Below, piece after piece: positions 1 through 7,601 of a DNA stretch of 19,368 nucleotides. This DNA is from CAYMRB01 sp964392615 (GTDB lineage: Bacteria > Planctomycetota > UBA8108), in the NCBI GenBank assembly GCA_964392615.1, contig CAYMRB010000164.1:1-19368 (forward strand), in the 5' to 3' direction. Position numbers and translations under genes: made by a program. Below the pieces are notes generated by a model. The model saw only the letters and a program-made list of their open reading frames with translations, did no database searches and was not told the origin of the DNA. Positions within the stretch are counted from its first letter, which is position 1; each line of letters begins with the position of its first letter.

Positions 1-1
1 G

Positions 2-2086
2 GGCCTGCGCAACCTCGTCATCATGGTCGCCGGCTTCCTGTTCTTCATGGCGATTCAGGGTCACCTGCAGTACGCGTCCATGACCGAGGCCGACGCGGTG
101 CCGTACGTCGCCGATTCCGGCGACCCCGGCGACGCCGGCGACCCCGGCGACCCCGCGGCGACGGCAGAGGATGCAGCGGCCGGGGAGGCCAAGACCCTCG
201 GCAAGCCGATCGACTACGCGATCATGATCCTGTACGTCGTGCTGATCCTGTTCATCGGCACGTACTTCAGCCGGCGGCAGAAGACGACGAAGGACTTCTT
301 CTTCGGCGGCCAGCGCTTCTCGTGGTGGCTGATCGCGTTCAGCCTCGTCGCGACGCTGGTCGGATCGTATTCGTTCGTGAAGTACTCGCGCGCCGCGTAC
401 GACTACGGCCTCGCGTCGAGTCAGACCTACCTGAATGACTGGGCGCTGATGCCGCTCCTGCTGTTCGGCTGGCTGCCGATCCTGTACTTCTCGCGCATCA
501 CGTCGGTGCCGGAGTACTTCGGCCGTCGCTTCGGTTCCAAGGTGCGGCTCGCAGCGGCGCTGTCGGTGCTGATCTACCTCATCAGCTACATCGGCGTGAA
601 CCTCTTCACGATGGGGACCGTGCTGGAACAGCTGCTCGGGTGGGAGGTCCTGTACGCCGCGATCGTCGTCGCGTGCGTATCGGCTGTCTATGTGACGCTG
701 GGCGGACAGACGTCGGTCATCATGACCGATCTGTTCCAGGGGCTGATGCTGCTCGCGACGGGGTTGGTGCTGCTCGTCCTCGGAGTGAACTACCTCGGCA
801 GCTTCGACGCGTTCTGGGAGCACCTGCCGCGCGGGCACCGCATGGCGTTCAACAACTTCAACACGGATGCGTCGTTCCCGTCGGTCGGCATCTTCTGGCA
901 GGACGCGGTGGCGAACTCCGCGTTCTTCTACTTCCTCAATCAGGGCATCCTGATGCGCTTCATGGCGACGAAGTCGACGCACGAGGCGCGCAAGGCCGCG
1001 GTCGCGATGCCGCTCCTTCTGATGCCGATCGCGGCCATCGTCGTCGCCGCCGGCGGCTGGATCGGCCGCGCATTTGTGCACGCCGGCGTGCTGCCCGAGA
1101 TGGAAGGCAAGCGGGCGTTCTACGTCACCGCGGAATTCCTGTCGACGCCGGGCGTGTTCGGCCTCGTGCTCGCCGCGTTGACGGCCGCGCTGATGTCGAC
1201 GGTCGACACGCTGATCACGGCCGTCTCGGCGGTCGCGGTGAACGACTTCTACAAGCCGTGGGTGCGGCCGGACGCGAACGATCGTCAGCTCCTGCGCGTC
1301 GCGCGCATCACCGCGATCGGCGTGACGGTGCTCGGTGTCGCTCTCGTGCCCGTGTTCGCGCAGTTCAAGACGATCTACGCCGCGCACGGCGCGATGACCG
1401 CCGCCGTGACGCCGCCGCTCGTCATCGCGCTGTTCTTCGCGGTCTTCTGGCGTCGTTACACGGCGAAGGCGGCGCTGGCGACGATCGTCGGAGGCCTCGT
1501 GGCCATCGCGTTCTCGGTGTTCGTGCCGGAGATCATCGCGCCGTTCGCGCACGGCGTGCCGATGGACGCCGACTTCCGCGAGAGCGCCGACAGCATCTTC
1601 GCGGGCGCGAAGCAGTACAAGTTCATGCGGGCGCTGTTCGGGCTGTCGGTCAGCGCCGCGATCGGCGTCACGGTGACGCTGTTCACGCGGCCGGAGCCGG
1701 TCGAGCGCCAGCGCGGCCTCGTCTGGGGAACGGTCGCGGACGCGATCCGCTGGTACAAGGGGTCTGCGGGCGAGGAGAGGACGAGCCGCAAGGCGCGGGC
1801 GATGCCGCAAGCGGCGGATGTCGAGCGTGAGCCGCGCGGCGAGGGGCACCTGCCGCCGGTGCGGATCTCGAGCGCGCTGGCGTCGGCACTCGACGCGAAG
1901 GCCGACGCTCTCGTCTACGTCAGCGACGCGCGGGCGTGGCTCGGCGGGCTGCGGTCGGTGCACGCGATCGTCGACGAGGTCTTCGACGACGATGTCGCGC
2001 GCATCGAGCTCGGCCCGGCGACGTTCGACCTCGTCGTCAGCGCGGGGCGCAAGGGCCGCGAGATCATCGTCGAGCGGCTATACTGA
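2..2086 (+). CDS. Sodium:solute symporter family transporter with C-terminal extension (5' partial)
   Basis: A cation-coupled solute importer of the inner membrane; the substrate cannot be read from sequence. The frame is open to the left edge, the first ATG (23) has no Shine-Dalgarno, and it sits within a hydrophobic segment, so the true start probably lies outside. Counting from that ATG, about 13 membrane segments fill residues 64-560 after one N-terminal segment, matching the SSS core. Family signatures are the GGQTSVIMTDLFQG stretch near residue 228 and ALMSTVDTLIT near residue 390; the Ser/Thr there is expected at the sodium site. Residues 32-43 are a GDP/GDA repeat in the loop before the core. 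The last 120 residues are soluble, with a VYVSDARAWLGGLRSVH block. The next gene follows after 30 bases with a strong ribosome site, so the two are probably co-transcribed. The family call is firm; substrate and start are not. Confidence 0.9.
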   Translation, partial: GLRNLVIMVAGFLFFMAIQGHLQYASMTEADAVPYVADSGDPGDAGDPGDPAATAEDAAAGEAKTLGKPIDYAIMILYVVLILFIGTYFSRRQKTTKDFFFGGQRFSWWLIAFSLVATLVGSYSFVKYSRAAYDYGLASSQTYLNDWALMPLLLFGWLPILYFSRITSVPEYFGRRFGSKVRLAAALSVLIYLISYIGVNLFTMGTVLEQLLGWEVLYAAIVVACVSAVYVTLGGQTSVIMTDLFQGLMLLATGLVLLVLGVNYLGSFDAFWEHLPRGHRMAFNNFNTDASFPSVGIFWQDAVANSAFFYFLNQGILMRFMATKSTHEARKAAVAMPLLLMPIAAIVVAAGGWIGRAFVHAGVLPEMEGKRAFYVTAEFLSTPGVFGLVLAALTAALMSTVDTLITAVSAVAVNDFYKPWVRPDANDRQLLRVARITAIGVTVLGVALVPVFAQFKTIYAAHGAMTAAVTPPLVIALFFAVFWRRYTAKAALATIVGGLVAIAFSVFVPEIIAPFAHGVPMDADFRESADSIFAGAKQYKFMRALFGLSVSAAIGVTVTLFTRPEPVERQRGLVWGTVADAIRWYKGSAGEERTSRKARAMPQAADVEREPRGEGHLPPVRISSALASALDAKADALVYVSDARAWLGGLRSVHAIVDEVFDDDVARIELGPATFDLVVSAGRKGREIIVERLY
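119..154 (+). repeat. Four tandem 9-bp units coding Gly-Asp-Pro/Ala
   Basis: Four contiguous copies of GGCGACCCC (the second reads GGCGACGCC) code for GDP-GDA-GDP-GDP in the N-terminal loop of the symporter. Each unit is a whole number of codons, so copy changes would stay in frame. Confidence 0.8.
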
Positions 2087-2102
2087 TCCGCACGCTCCGC
2101 GG

Positions 2103-2110
2103 AAAGGAGG
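2103..2110 (+). promoter_or_regulatory. Strong Shine-Dalgarno (AAAGGAGG) for the 2117 gene
   Basis: AAAGGAGG ends 6 bases before the ATG at 2117. It fixes the start of the second gene and supports translation from a message shared with the symporter. Confidence 0.8.
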
Positions 2111-2116
2111 CAGTTC

Positions 2117-4279
2117 ATGCTGGAAGCGATCTCGAGGATCTTCGTGCTTCTGTCGTTCGTGTTCACGGGGCACGTTCGCGCGCAGGATGTCGACACGAAG
2201 GCGGCCGTTGATCCTCTGCCGCCGGCGTTCCGGGCGGCGGTGCGCACTGGCGGCACGGGCTTTCCGCTGGTGGCGGGGTATCGCTGGGTCTACGCCGTGC
2301 GCTACTTCGGCGAGCTCAGCCCAGCGTTCGTCGAGATGCGATCCGGCCGCCTGATCGGGGAGCGAGGCTGCGTGGATGTGTCGTCGAGAGGCGACGCGTT
2401 TCTCTTCTTCGGCTGCGGCCATCTGACGAGTCCGAGCGGACGGCTCGAATACCGCTTTGACGAGGCGGAGGGCTTTCTCGAGCCCCTCGTAGTGCTCGAA
2501 TCCGAGCTGCGGCCCGGCCGGACGTGGGTCAGCCGCTCGACGCGCGCGGGCGGGGAAGTGCTGTCGTTTCGCGCGACCGTCCTGCGTCGCGAGTCCGTCT
2601 CCGTCGCAGCGGGCAAGTTCGACGCGTGGGTGGTCGAGTACGAGCTCGATTTCGGCCCCGACAGCACGCAACACGCGCGTGCCTGGTTCGCTCCGGGCGT
2701 CGGTTTCGTCAAGATGGAGTGGTGGGCGCGCCCGAAGCGGGAGCGAGAAGGGCCGGCAGCGGAGCGGCAGTTCCGTGAGCTGATCCGCATCGAGGAGTCG
2801 GCGATCGCACATCGCATCGACCGATATCCTTCGAAGCCGATCCGCGTTTCGGAGCTTCCCGGACGCCTCCGAGCGCCCGACGGCAAGCTGTCGCTCGTCG
2901 CGGACTTCGAGGACAGGCTGTTCGGGATCACCGTCCTGTACATCGTCAACCGCACTCGAGAGTTGGTCCTCGTTCCGTCGCAGGACGAAGACGTCTACGC
3001 GAAGCTCGAGACGCGCGATGCCGACGGGCAGTGGCGACGCGCGCAGTCCCACGTCAGCAGCTGGTGCGGCAACAGCTACTTCGATCGGAAGCTGCCGCCG
3101 GGGCACTTCATCGCCGTGCTCGGCTGGTCGCCTTCGAAGGGCGAGGAGCGGGACGTTCGCTACCGCCTGTACGACGAGCTCGATCTCGTCTCGAACGTCG
3201 GCAAAGGCATCGTCGACCTCGACGAGGTGGTGACGGCGCACTATGACCCGCTCGCCATCCACCGCGCGGACACGGCGCTGCTCGAGAGTATCCTGTTCCG
3301 AGATCTCGGGCTGTCATGCCAGGAGAAGCACCGCTCGACCACCGCCGCGTTTCTGCGCCTCATGCGTCTGCCGGCGGACGACGCGCTGCCGATCGTCGAG
3401 CGGTGGCTCGAGCTGCATGCCGGGCAGGCCCGGAAGGACGACGAGGACCCAGAGTCTTCCGTCGCCGATCTGCTCGGCCTCGCAGGCCTGTCGCTCGCGA
3501 AGCTCTCGCCGGCGCGCTTCACGCGCTTCGTCGCCGAGTCGCTCGATGGCGACGATTCGACGCGGCGTTCGCGGGTCTTCGAGGTGCTCGGAAGCCTAGA
3601 CGACTCGGGCGCAGAGGAAATCCGCGCGCTCCTCGAGAAGGAGGCGCTCGAACCGAGCACGCCGGACCTTCGCGCAGCGTTGTCGTTTCTCGCCGGGTCG
3701 AAGCTCCCGAAGTACGAGGGCTTGCTCGCACGCGTCGCCGACGACCCCCGCTATCTCGACTCGTTGCGGATCGCCGCGCGGTGGGAGCGCGAGCGGGCGT
3801 ACGGCGACGGACGCGTCGTCGCCAAGCTGGATCGGACGGGACCGGACAGAGAGCTCGATCCCGCCCTGCGACCGGTCGAGCTCCTCATCCGCATCCGGAA
3901 TGCGACGGATCGCGTCATCGACTTCCGCTACACCGACCCGTCCGAGATCGTCGCGCTGTACGTCGAGACCGAACGTCCGCATCCACCGAACGGCGCATCG
4001 TTCATCCCGGTCCGCGTCGGCGTCGAGTGGCTCGCGCGGTCGCGATCGCCGGGCGAAACGGCTGTGCGCCTGGCATCCGGCGGGGAGCACGCCATCCGGA
4101 TGCGGCTTCTCGACTACTTCGACCTGCCCGTCGATCACGATCCTCGGCGGGACCACTACCGGATCTGGGCGAGCTGCGCGATTCCGGGCGTACACCGCGT
4201 CGCGGACCCGAGCGGCTCCCTACGGTTTCGCATCGCCGGCCCGCCGCCCCGCCAGGACGCCGGCGCGCCGCGCGACTGA
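2117..4279 (+). CDS. Exported protein of unknown function with two beta-type domains and a helical-repeat middle
   Basis: Not recognised as a named family. Residues 1-23 form a Sec-type signal peptide (hydrophobic IFVLLSFVF, then HVRAQ), so the protein should act outside the cytoplasm. Residues about 45-225 resemble a beta-rich domain often seen in secreted proteins of environmental bacteria (GYRWVYAVRY early, AGKFDAWVVEYE, then WFAPGVGFVKMEWW). Residues about 250-380 and 580-700 look like two related beta domains, each with an N-x-T start (VNRTRELVLV; RNATDRVIDF) and a later RLYDELDLV or RLLDYFDLPV strand. Between them lies a mostly helical stretch rich in L, A, E and R, suggesting HEAT-like repeats. 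It follows the symporter by 30 bases and ends 9 bases from the convergent sialidase-like gene. Real gene: sure. Function: unknown; a role in substrate handling for the symporter is only inference. Confidence 0.85.
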   Translation: MLEAISRIFVLLSFVFTGHVRAQDVDTKAAVDPLPPAFRAAVRTGGTGFPLVAGYRWVYAVRYFGELSPAFVEMRSGRLIGERGCVDVSSRGDAFLFFGCGHLTSPSGRLEYRFDEAEGFLEPLVVLESELRPGRTWVSRSTRAGGEVLSFRATVLRRESVSVAAGKFDAWVVEYELDFGPDSTQHARAWFAPGVGFVKMEWWARPKREREGPAAERQFRELIRIEESAIAHRIDRYPSKPIRVSELPGRLRAPDGKLSLVADFEDRLFGITVLYIVNRTRELVLVPSQDEDVYAKLETRDADGQWRRAQSHVSSWCGNSYFDRKLPPGHFIAVLGWSPSKGEERDVRYRLYDELDLVSNVGKGIVDLDEVVTAHYDPLAIHRADTALLESILFRDLGLSCQEKHRSTTAAFLRLMRLPADDALPIVERWLELHAGQARKDDEDPESSVADLLGLAGLSLAKLSPARFTRFVAESLDGDDSTRRSRVFEVLGSLDDSGAEEIRALLEKEALEPSTPDLRAALSFLAGSKLPKYEGLLARVADDPRYLDSLRIAARWERERAYGDGRVVAKLDRTGPDRELDPALRPVELLIRIRNATDRVIDFRYTDPSEIVALYVETERPHPPNGASFIPVRVGVEWLARSRSPGETAVRLASGGEHAIRMRLLDYFDLPVDHDPRRDHYRIWASCAIPGVHRVADPSGSLRFRIAGPPPRQDAGAPRD

Positions 4280-4288
4280 TGCCGCCGA

Positions 4289-5452
4289 CTACGCCTCGAT
4301 CTTCCACCGCGCCTGGCGCAGCACCGCGCGCGGCGAGCCCTTCATGAGCTCGTACCAGACGCTGATCAGCTCGCCGTTCGCGAGCTCGACCGTCGACGGA
4401 TAGCCGAGGTCGCCGCCCATGCCGTCGCCCGAGATCGTCATCGGCTCCGACCACGTCTTGCCGCCGTCCGCGCTGATGCGCGCCTGGTTGCCGAACGGCG
4501 GCCGGCGGTGGCCGTAGCTCATCAGCAACCGTCCGTCGCGCAGACGCAGCAGGTGGGACGGCAGGCCCCAGACGCCGATCGAGTGCGGCGTCGACCACGT
4601 CTTGCCGCCGTCGGTCGACTCGGTCTGCAGCGTTTCGCGGCTGTTCGTCTTGTTGTGGTTGCGGATCTGGACGACGAGGCGGCCGTCCGTCGTCTCGACC
4701 GCGTGGAGCTCGTGGTAGTTCTTGCCGTTGTCGCCGCCGCGCGTCGGGATCGCGGCGAGCCAGCGCCACGTGGCGCCGTCGTCGGTCGACTCGCACACGC
4801 CGACGCGGCGCGCCGGGAGCCACAGCTCGACGCCCGCGTAGAGGAGCCTGCCGTCGGCGAGCTGGATCGGCCCGTGCGGGCTGTTGACGAGGCTGTCGTA
4901 GCGACCGGACCACGTGACGCCGCCGTCCGTCGATCGCGTCATCCACGTGCCGAGCGCGCGCTTGCGCTCGTCGGCGTTCGCACGTCGGTGCGCGGCCTGC
5001 CAGCTCGCGAGGCGCTCGGCGGGCCAGCCGCCGCTCTTCTCGGCGCGCCTGAGGCCCGGCTCGTACGCGAGCGACGAAAACGACGTGACGAGCAGCGTGC
5101 CGCGCTTCGTCTCGAGCACGCCGGCGTCACGATCGTCGATCGGCCCGTCGAGCAGCACGCGCGGCCAGCTCCAGCTCGCCCCGTCGTCGTCGGAGCGCTG
5201 CATCTCGACGCGTCCGAACGGGCACACGTGCGCCTCGCGACCCGCCGACGACACGACGAGCAGCTGACCGTCAGCGCGGCGTGCGATCGTCGACCAGCCG
5301 TGGTAGGCCTCCTTGCGGTGGCTGATGACCTTCGTCTCGAGCACGCGCGGACGCGGTGCGGCGGCGCGGAGGCGGATGGACGGAGCGGCGACGGCAGTCG
5401 ACGCGAGAAGCGCGGTGCGGCGCAGGAAACGGCGGCGTGTCCAGGGCTTCAT
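4289..5452 (-). CDS. Tat-exported sialidase-like (BNR/Asp-box) beta-propeller protein
   Basis: A six-bladed-propeller type protein, probably a secreted glycosidase or glycan-binding protein. The ATG at 5452 was chosen because it begins a twin-arginine signal, MKPWTRRRFLRRTALLAS, with an AxA-like end (RLRAAAP); the frame extends upstream but that part does not look like protein. Five Asp-box motifs (S-x-D-x-G-x-T/S-W) are visible: RSDDDGASW, STDGGVTW, STDDGATW, STDGGKTW and SADGGKTW. A YHGWSTIARRADGQLLV stretch sits where sialidases carry the FRIP arginine motif; here it reads WST, so true sialidase activity is doubtful. The C-terminus (YPSTVELANGELISVWYE) is typical of the fold. At 387 residues it fits exo-alpha-sialidase-like proteins common in Planctomycetota. 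A sigma factor gene lies 123 bases upstream on the same strand. Fold call firm; substrate unknown. Confidence 0.88.
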   Translation of the reverse strand: MKPWTRRRFLRRTALLASTAVAAPSIRLRAAAPRPRVLETKVISHRKEAYHGWSTIARRADGQLLVVSSAGREAHVCPFGRVEMQRSDDDGASWSWPRVLLDGPIDDRDAGVLETKRGTLLVTSFSSLAYEPGLRRAEKSGGWPAERLASWQAAHRRANADERKRALGTWMTRSTDGGVTWSGRYDSLVNSPHGPIQLADGRLLYAGVELWLPARRVGVCESTDDGATWRWLAAIPTRGGDNGKNYHELHAVETTDGRLVVQIRNHNKTNSRETLQTESTDGGKTWSTPHSIGVWGLPSHLLRLRDGRLLMSYGHRRPPFGNQARISADGGKTWSEPMTISGDGMGGDLGYPSTVELANGELISVWYELMKGSPRAVLRQARWKIEA

Positions 5453-5575
5453 GTTGCGGGCTCTCCGGGGACGTTCCTCGTTGCGGGTCGATCGCCCGCC
5501 ATCGTACTTGGGCGGCGTCGCGTCGAACAGCGGCATGGGCTGACCCACGTCTCGCGCTGCCCTCGATTCCGCGTC

Positions 5576-6088
5576 TCACGCGAGAAGACGCCGCATCGTC
5601 CGGCGCGCGCGCGAGAGCCGGCGCGAGATGGTGGCGGGCGATCTGCGTTCCCGGCGCGCGAGCTCGACGCCGGAGTATCCGGCCGCCGTTCCCTCGAGAA
5701 CGCGTCGCAGGTGAGCCGGGAGCCTCTCGAGCGCCTCACGAAGGATCGCTTTCTCGTCGTCCGACAGGATGGGCGGGTCGACGCAGCTCTCGGTCTCGTT
5801 GCCGAGACGCCGCTCGCGTGCCCGGCGCCGGAGCTGGCTCTTGGCCCAGTTCACGGCGCAACGCCGCACGAACTTGAGCACATGCTCCGCGTCGTGGAAC
5901 CCGCCGCCCTTCGCCAGCACCCTCAGCGCCCTCATGCCGCCCTCTTGACAGGCGTCGAGAGAGAGACCCTGATCGCGCGAGAGGGCGAAAACTGCCCGGA
6001 ACGTTGCGCGGAGCGCGCGTTCGGTTGCCTGTATGCCGAATCCGAGGTCGTACGCGTCGAAATCGTGTGGCTCTTGTCGGTCCATCAT
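5576..6088 (-). CDS. Small RNA polymerase sigma factor, sigma-70/ECF type
   Basis: Directs RNA polymerase to a subset of promoters. About 170 residues with two domains. A region-2-like part carries DACQEGGMRALRVLAK, then HVLKFVRRCAVNWAKSQLRRRARERR, matching the end of region 2 (aromatic, A-x-N, basic run). A region-4-like helix-turn-helix follows: LREALERLPAHLRRVLEG, GYSGVELARRERRSPATISRRLSRARRTMRRLL. The open frame extends far upstream, but that is antisense to the next gene; two adjacent ATGs at 6088 and 6085 follow GGTGGAGG with 4 or 7 bases of spacing, so 6085 is an equally good start. No anti-sigma factor gene is recognised beside it. It lies upstream of the sialidase-like gene on the same strand (123-base gap) and is divergent from the XRE-phosphatase gene. 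Which promoters it serves is unknown. Confidence 0.85.
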   Translation of the reverse strand: MMDRQEPHDFDAYDLGFGIQATERALRATFRAVFALSRDQGLSLDACQEGGMRALRVLAKGGGFHDAEHVLKFVRRCAVNWAKSQLRRRARERRLGNETESCVDPPILSDDEKAILREALERLPAHLRRVLEGTAAGYSGVELARRERRSPATISRRLSRARRTMRRLLA

Positions 6089-6195
6089 CTCGCCTCCACC
6101 GAGCGCATCTTCGAGACTCGCATTGTCGGGATCGGAGGCGAGGAAAGCCGGACCCAGAAAACTTTCGACGGAATGCGCGCCGGGTCCTCTTCTGG

Positions 6196-6201
6196 TATGA
6201 A
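6196..6201 (+). promoter_or_regulatory. Possible -10 element (TATGAA) of the XRE-IMPase operon
   Basis: TATGAA resembles a -10 hexamer and lies 55 bases before the GTG start, just before the inverted repeat at 6215-6231. No clear -35 hexamer is seen at 16-18 bases upstream, so the call is weak. Confidence 0.25.
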
Positions 6202-6214
6202 ATCCGACGAACGC

Positions 6215-6231
6215 TGATTCGTTGAGAATCA
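6215..6231. promoter_or_regulatory. Candidate operator: perfect 6-bp inverted repeat, TGATTC-N5-GAATCA
   Basis: TGATTCGTTGAGAATCA has perfect 6-base arms and a 5-base spacer. It sits in the divergent spacer between the sigma factor gene and the XRE-IMPase gene, 25 bases upstream of the latter's start. It is AT-richer than its surroundings. The size and dyad symmetry suit an XRE-type repressor, so autoregulation by the neighbouring gene product is a reasonable inference. Confidence 0.45.
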
Positions 6232-6256
6232 CGGTGCAGACGAAAGGAGTGAACCC

Positions 6257-7597
6257 GTGTCTCGGCCACTTTGGAACGACCTCGTCGAAAACGACTTCGA
6301 CCTCTCGTGCCTGGAAGAGCTCGGTCTCGTCGAACGGAACGACCCCGGTGAGGTGCACTGGACGACGGTCGGCGAGTCGATCCTCGAGATCGTCCAGATC
6401 GGTTCCCGACTGGCGAGCCTCCGGGAGCGCGTCGGACTGAACGGAGGCTACGTCGCGAACCAACTGAAGATCTGGAACGGCGCAAACTTTCAGGCGACGA
6501 CGGCCCCGACGCTGTCGAAGATCGAGACCGGCTCCCGACAACTTCAACCCGAGGAGCTGCTGCAGCTGGCCGGCTTCTACCGTGAGGCGTTGGCCGGTGA
6601 CCGCGACACTCAGATCCGCGACCTCCTCCGCCTCGAGGTCGATCCCCTGCCGGCCGCCTCCGCTGGCGGCGTCCAAGGCCTCGCTCCGCTGATCGTAGCG
6701 ATCCGTGCCGCCTGCGTTGCCGGCGAGCGCCTCCTCGCGTTTCAGAACGCCAACTCTCGACGCGAGCTCGGCGATGACGAGATGGACGACCGGCACCGCG
6801 AGTCTATCGGCGCGGCGAGGAACGCGATCCGCAGCACGTTCCCCGGCGACGTCGTCGTCGGTACGTCGGGTCACAACGACGAGTCCGATATGGTGCTCCG
6901 TACCAGCTGCCGAAGCGACTGGCCGTCTGTCCTCGAGGAGCATGACGGCAAGGTGCTGTGGATCATGGACCCGATCGACGGCCAGCGCAACTACCGCCGT
7001 GGTCGTCATTTATGGTGTGTCGCGGTGGCCGCTGCACGCTGGGACGCCGCCACCGAGACGCTGCGGCCGATCTGCGCCGCGATCTACAATCCGCCGACGG
7101 GCGAGCTGTACTTCGCGCGCGTCGGCGGACCCGCCATGCTGCGGTTTCCGCGCAAGGAATCGGGCCGCGAGGTTCAGGAGTTTGCGCCGCTGAAGCTCTC
7201 CGAGCGGCAGTCCCTGCGGGGCGCCTCGCTGGCGACGCATCTGTCGACGACGCGGCACGACAAGATGGTGGGATTCCTCGGCAGCCCCCTCCTGCGCTCC
7301 CTGTGTGTGATCTCGGACCAGATCCTCGCGCTGAGCAGCGGACAGCTGGCTCTCTGCTACGTCGCCAGTGGCCGGGTCGAGGCGTTCTTCAACACGATCA
7401 CCTACCCGTGGGACGTCCTGGCGGGCAAGACCATCGTGCAGGCCGCGGGAGGCGCGATCGTCACCGGCTACCGTCGGTGGGAGGAGTGGTCGATCTTCCA
7501 CGACGGCGTCATCGCGGCGTGCAACGAGCACATTCACGAGGCCATCGCGAACTTGCTGGTCGCCACCAGCCCGGAAGATCTTCGCAACGGAACTTGA
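6257..7597 (+). CDS. XRE-type helix-turn-helix fused to an inositol monophosphatase-like domain
   Basis: Probably a DNA-binding regulator that senses a phosphorylated small molecule, or a phosphatase with its own regulator. GTG start with AAAGGAG 7 bases upstream. Residues about 48-108 look like an XRE helix-turn-helix: GSRLASLRERVGL, a stretched turn, then APTLSKIETGSRQLQPEELLQLAGFY. Residues about 140-440 follow the IMPase/FBPase-like fold: WIMDPIDGQRNY (D238, D241; usual motif DPxDGTxNF), IYNPPTGELYFARVGGPA, ALCYVASGRVEAFF, and YPWDVLAGKTIVQAAGG (D386). The first metal-site glutamate (GEE in the family) is not obvious: the aligned place reads VVVGTSG and is followed by an insertion. The EEP gene starts 4 bases after the stop, so they form an operon; the sigma factor gene is divergent. 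Family call strong; enzymatic activity uncertain. Confidence 0.85.
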   Translation: MSRPLWNDLVENDFDLSCLEELGLVERNDPGEVHWTTVGESILEIVQIGSRLASLRERVGLNGGYVANQLKIWNGANFQATTAPTLSKIETGSRQLQPEELLQLAGFYREALAGDRDTQIRDLLRLEVDPLPAASAGGVQGLAPLIVAIRAACVAGERLLAFQNANSRRELGDDEMDDRHRESIGAARNAIRSTFPGDVVVGTSGHNDESDMVLRTSCRSDWPSVLEEHDGKVLWIMDPIDGQRNYRRGRHLWCVAVAAARWDAATETLRPICAAIYNPPTGELYFARVGGPAMLRFPRKESGREVQEFAPLKLSERQSLRGASLATHLSTTRHDKMVGFLGSPLLRSLCVISDQILALSSGQLALCYVASGRVEAFFNTITYPWDVLAGKTIVQAAGGAIVTGYRRWEEWSIFHDGVIAACNEHIHEAIANLLVATSPEDLRNGT

Positions 7598-7601
7598 GCT
7601 C

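Noticed and set aside
2078..3262. 394-codon minus-strand open frame opposite the 2117 gene
   Set aside because: Antisense to a gene with a signal peptide and a strong ribosome site; no motif seen.
4508..6217. 569-codon plus-strand open frame across the sialidase-like and sigma factor genes
   Set aside because: Antisense to two genes with clear motifs; no domain of its own.
6089..7009. Long minus-strand open frame that extends the sigma factor to 477 residues
   Set aside because: The extra part is antisense to the XRE-IMPase gene and shows no domain; a good ribosome site and two ATGs exist at 6088/6085.
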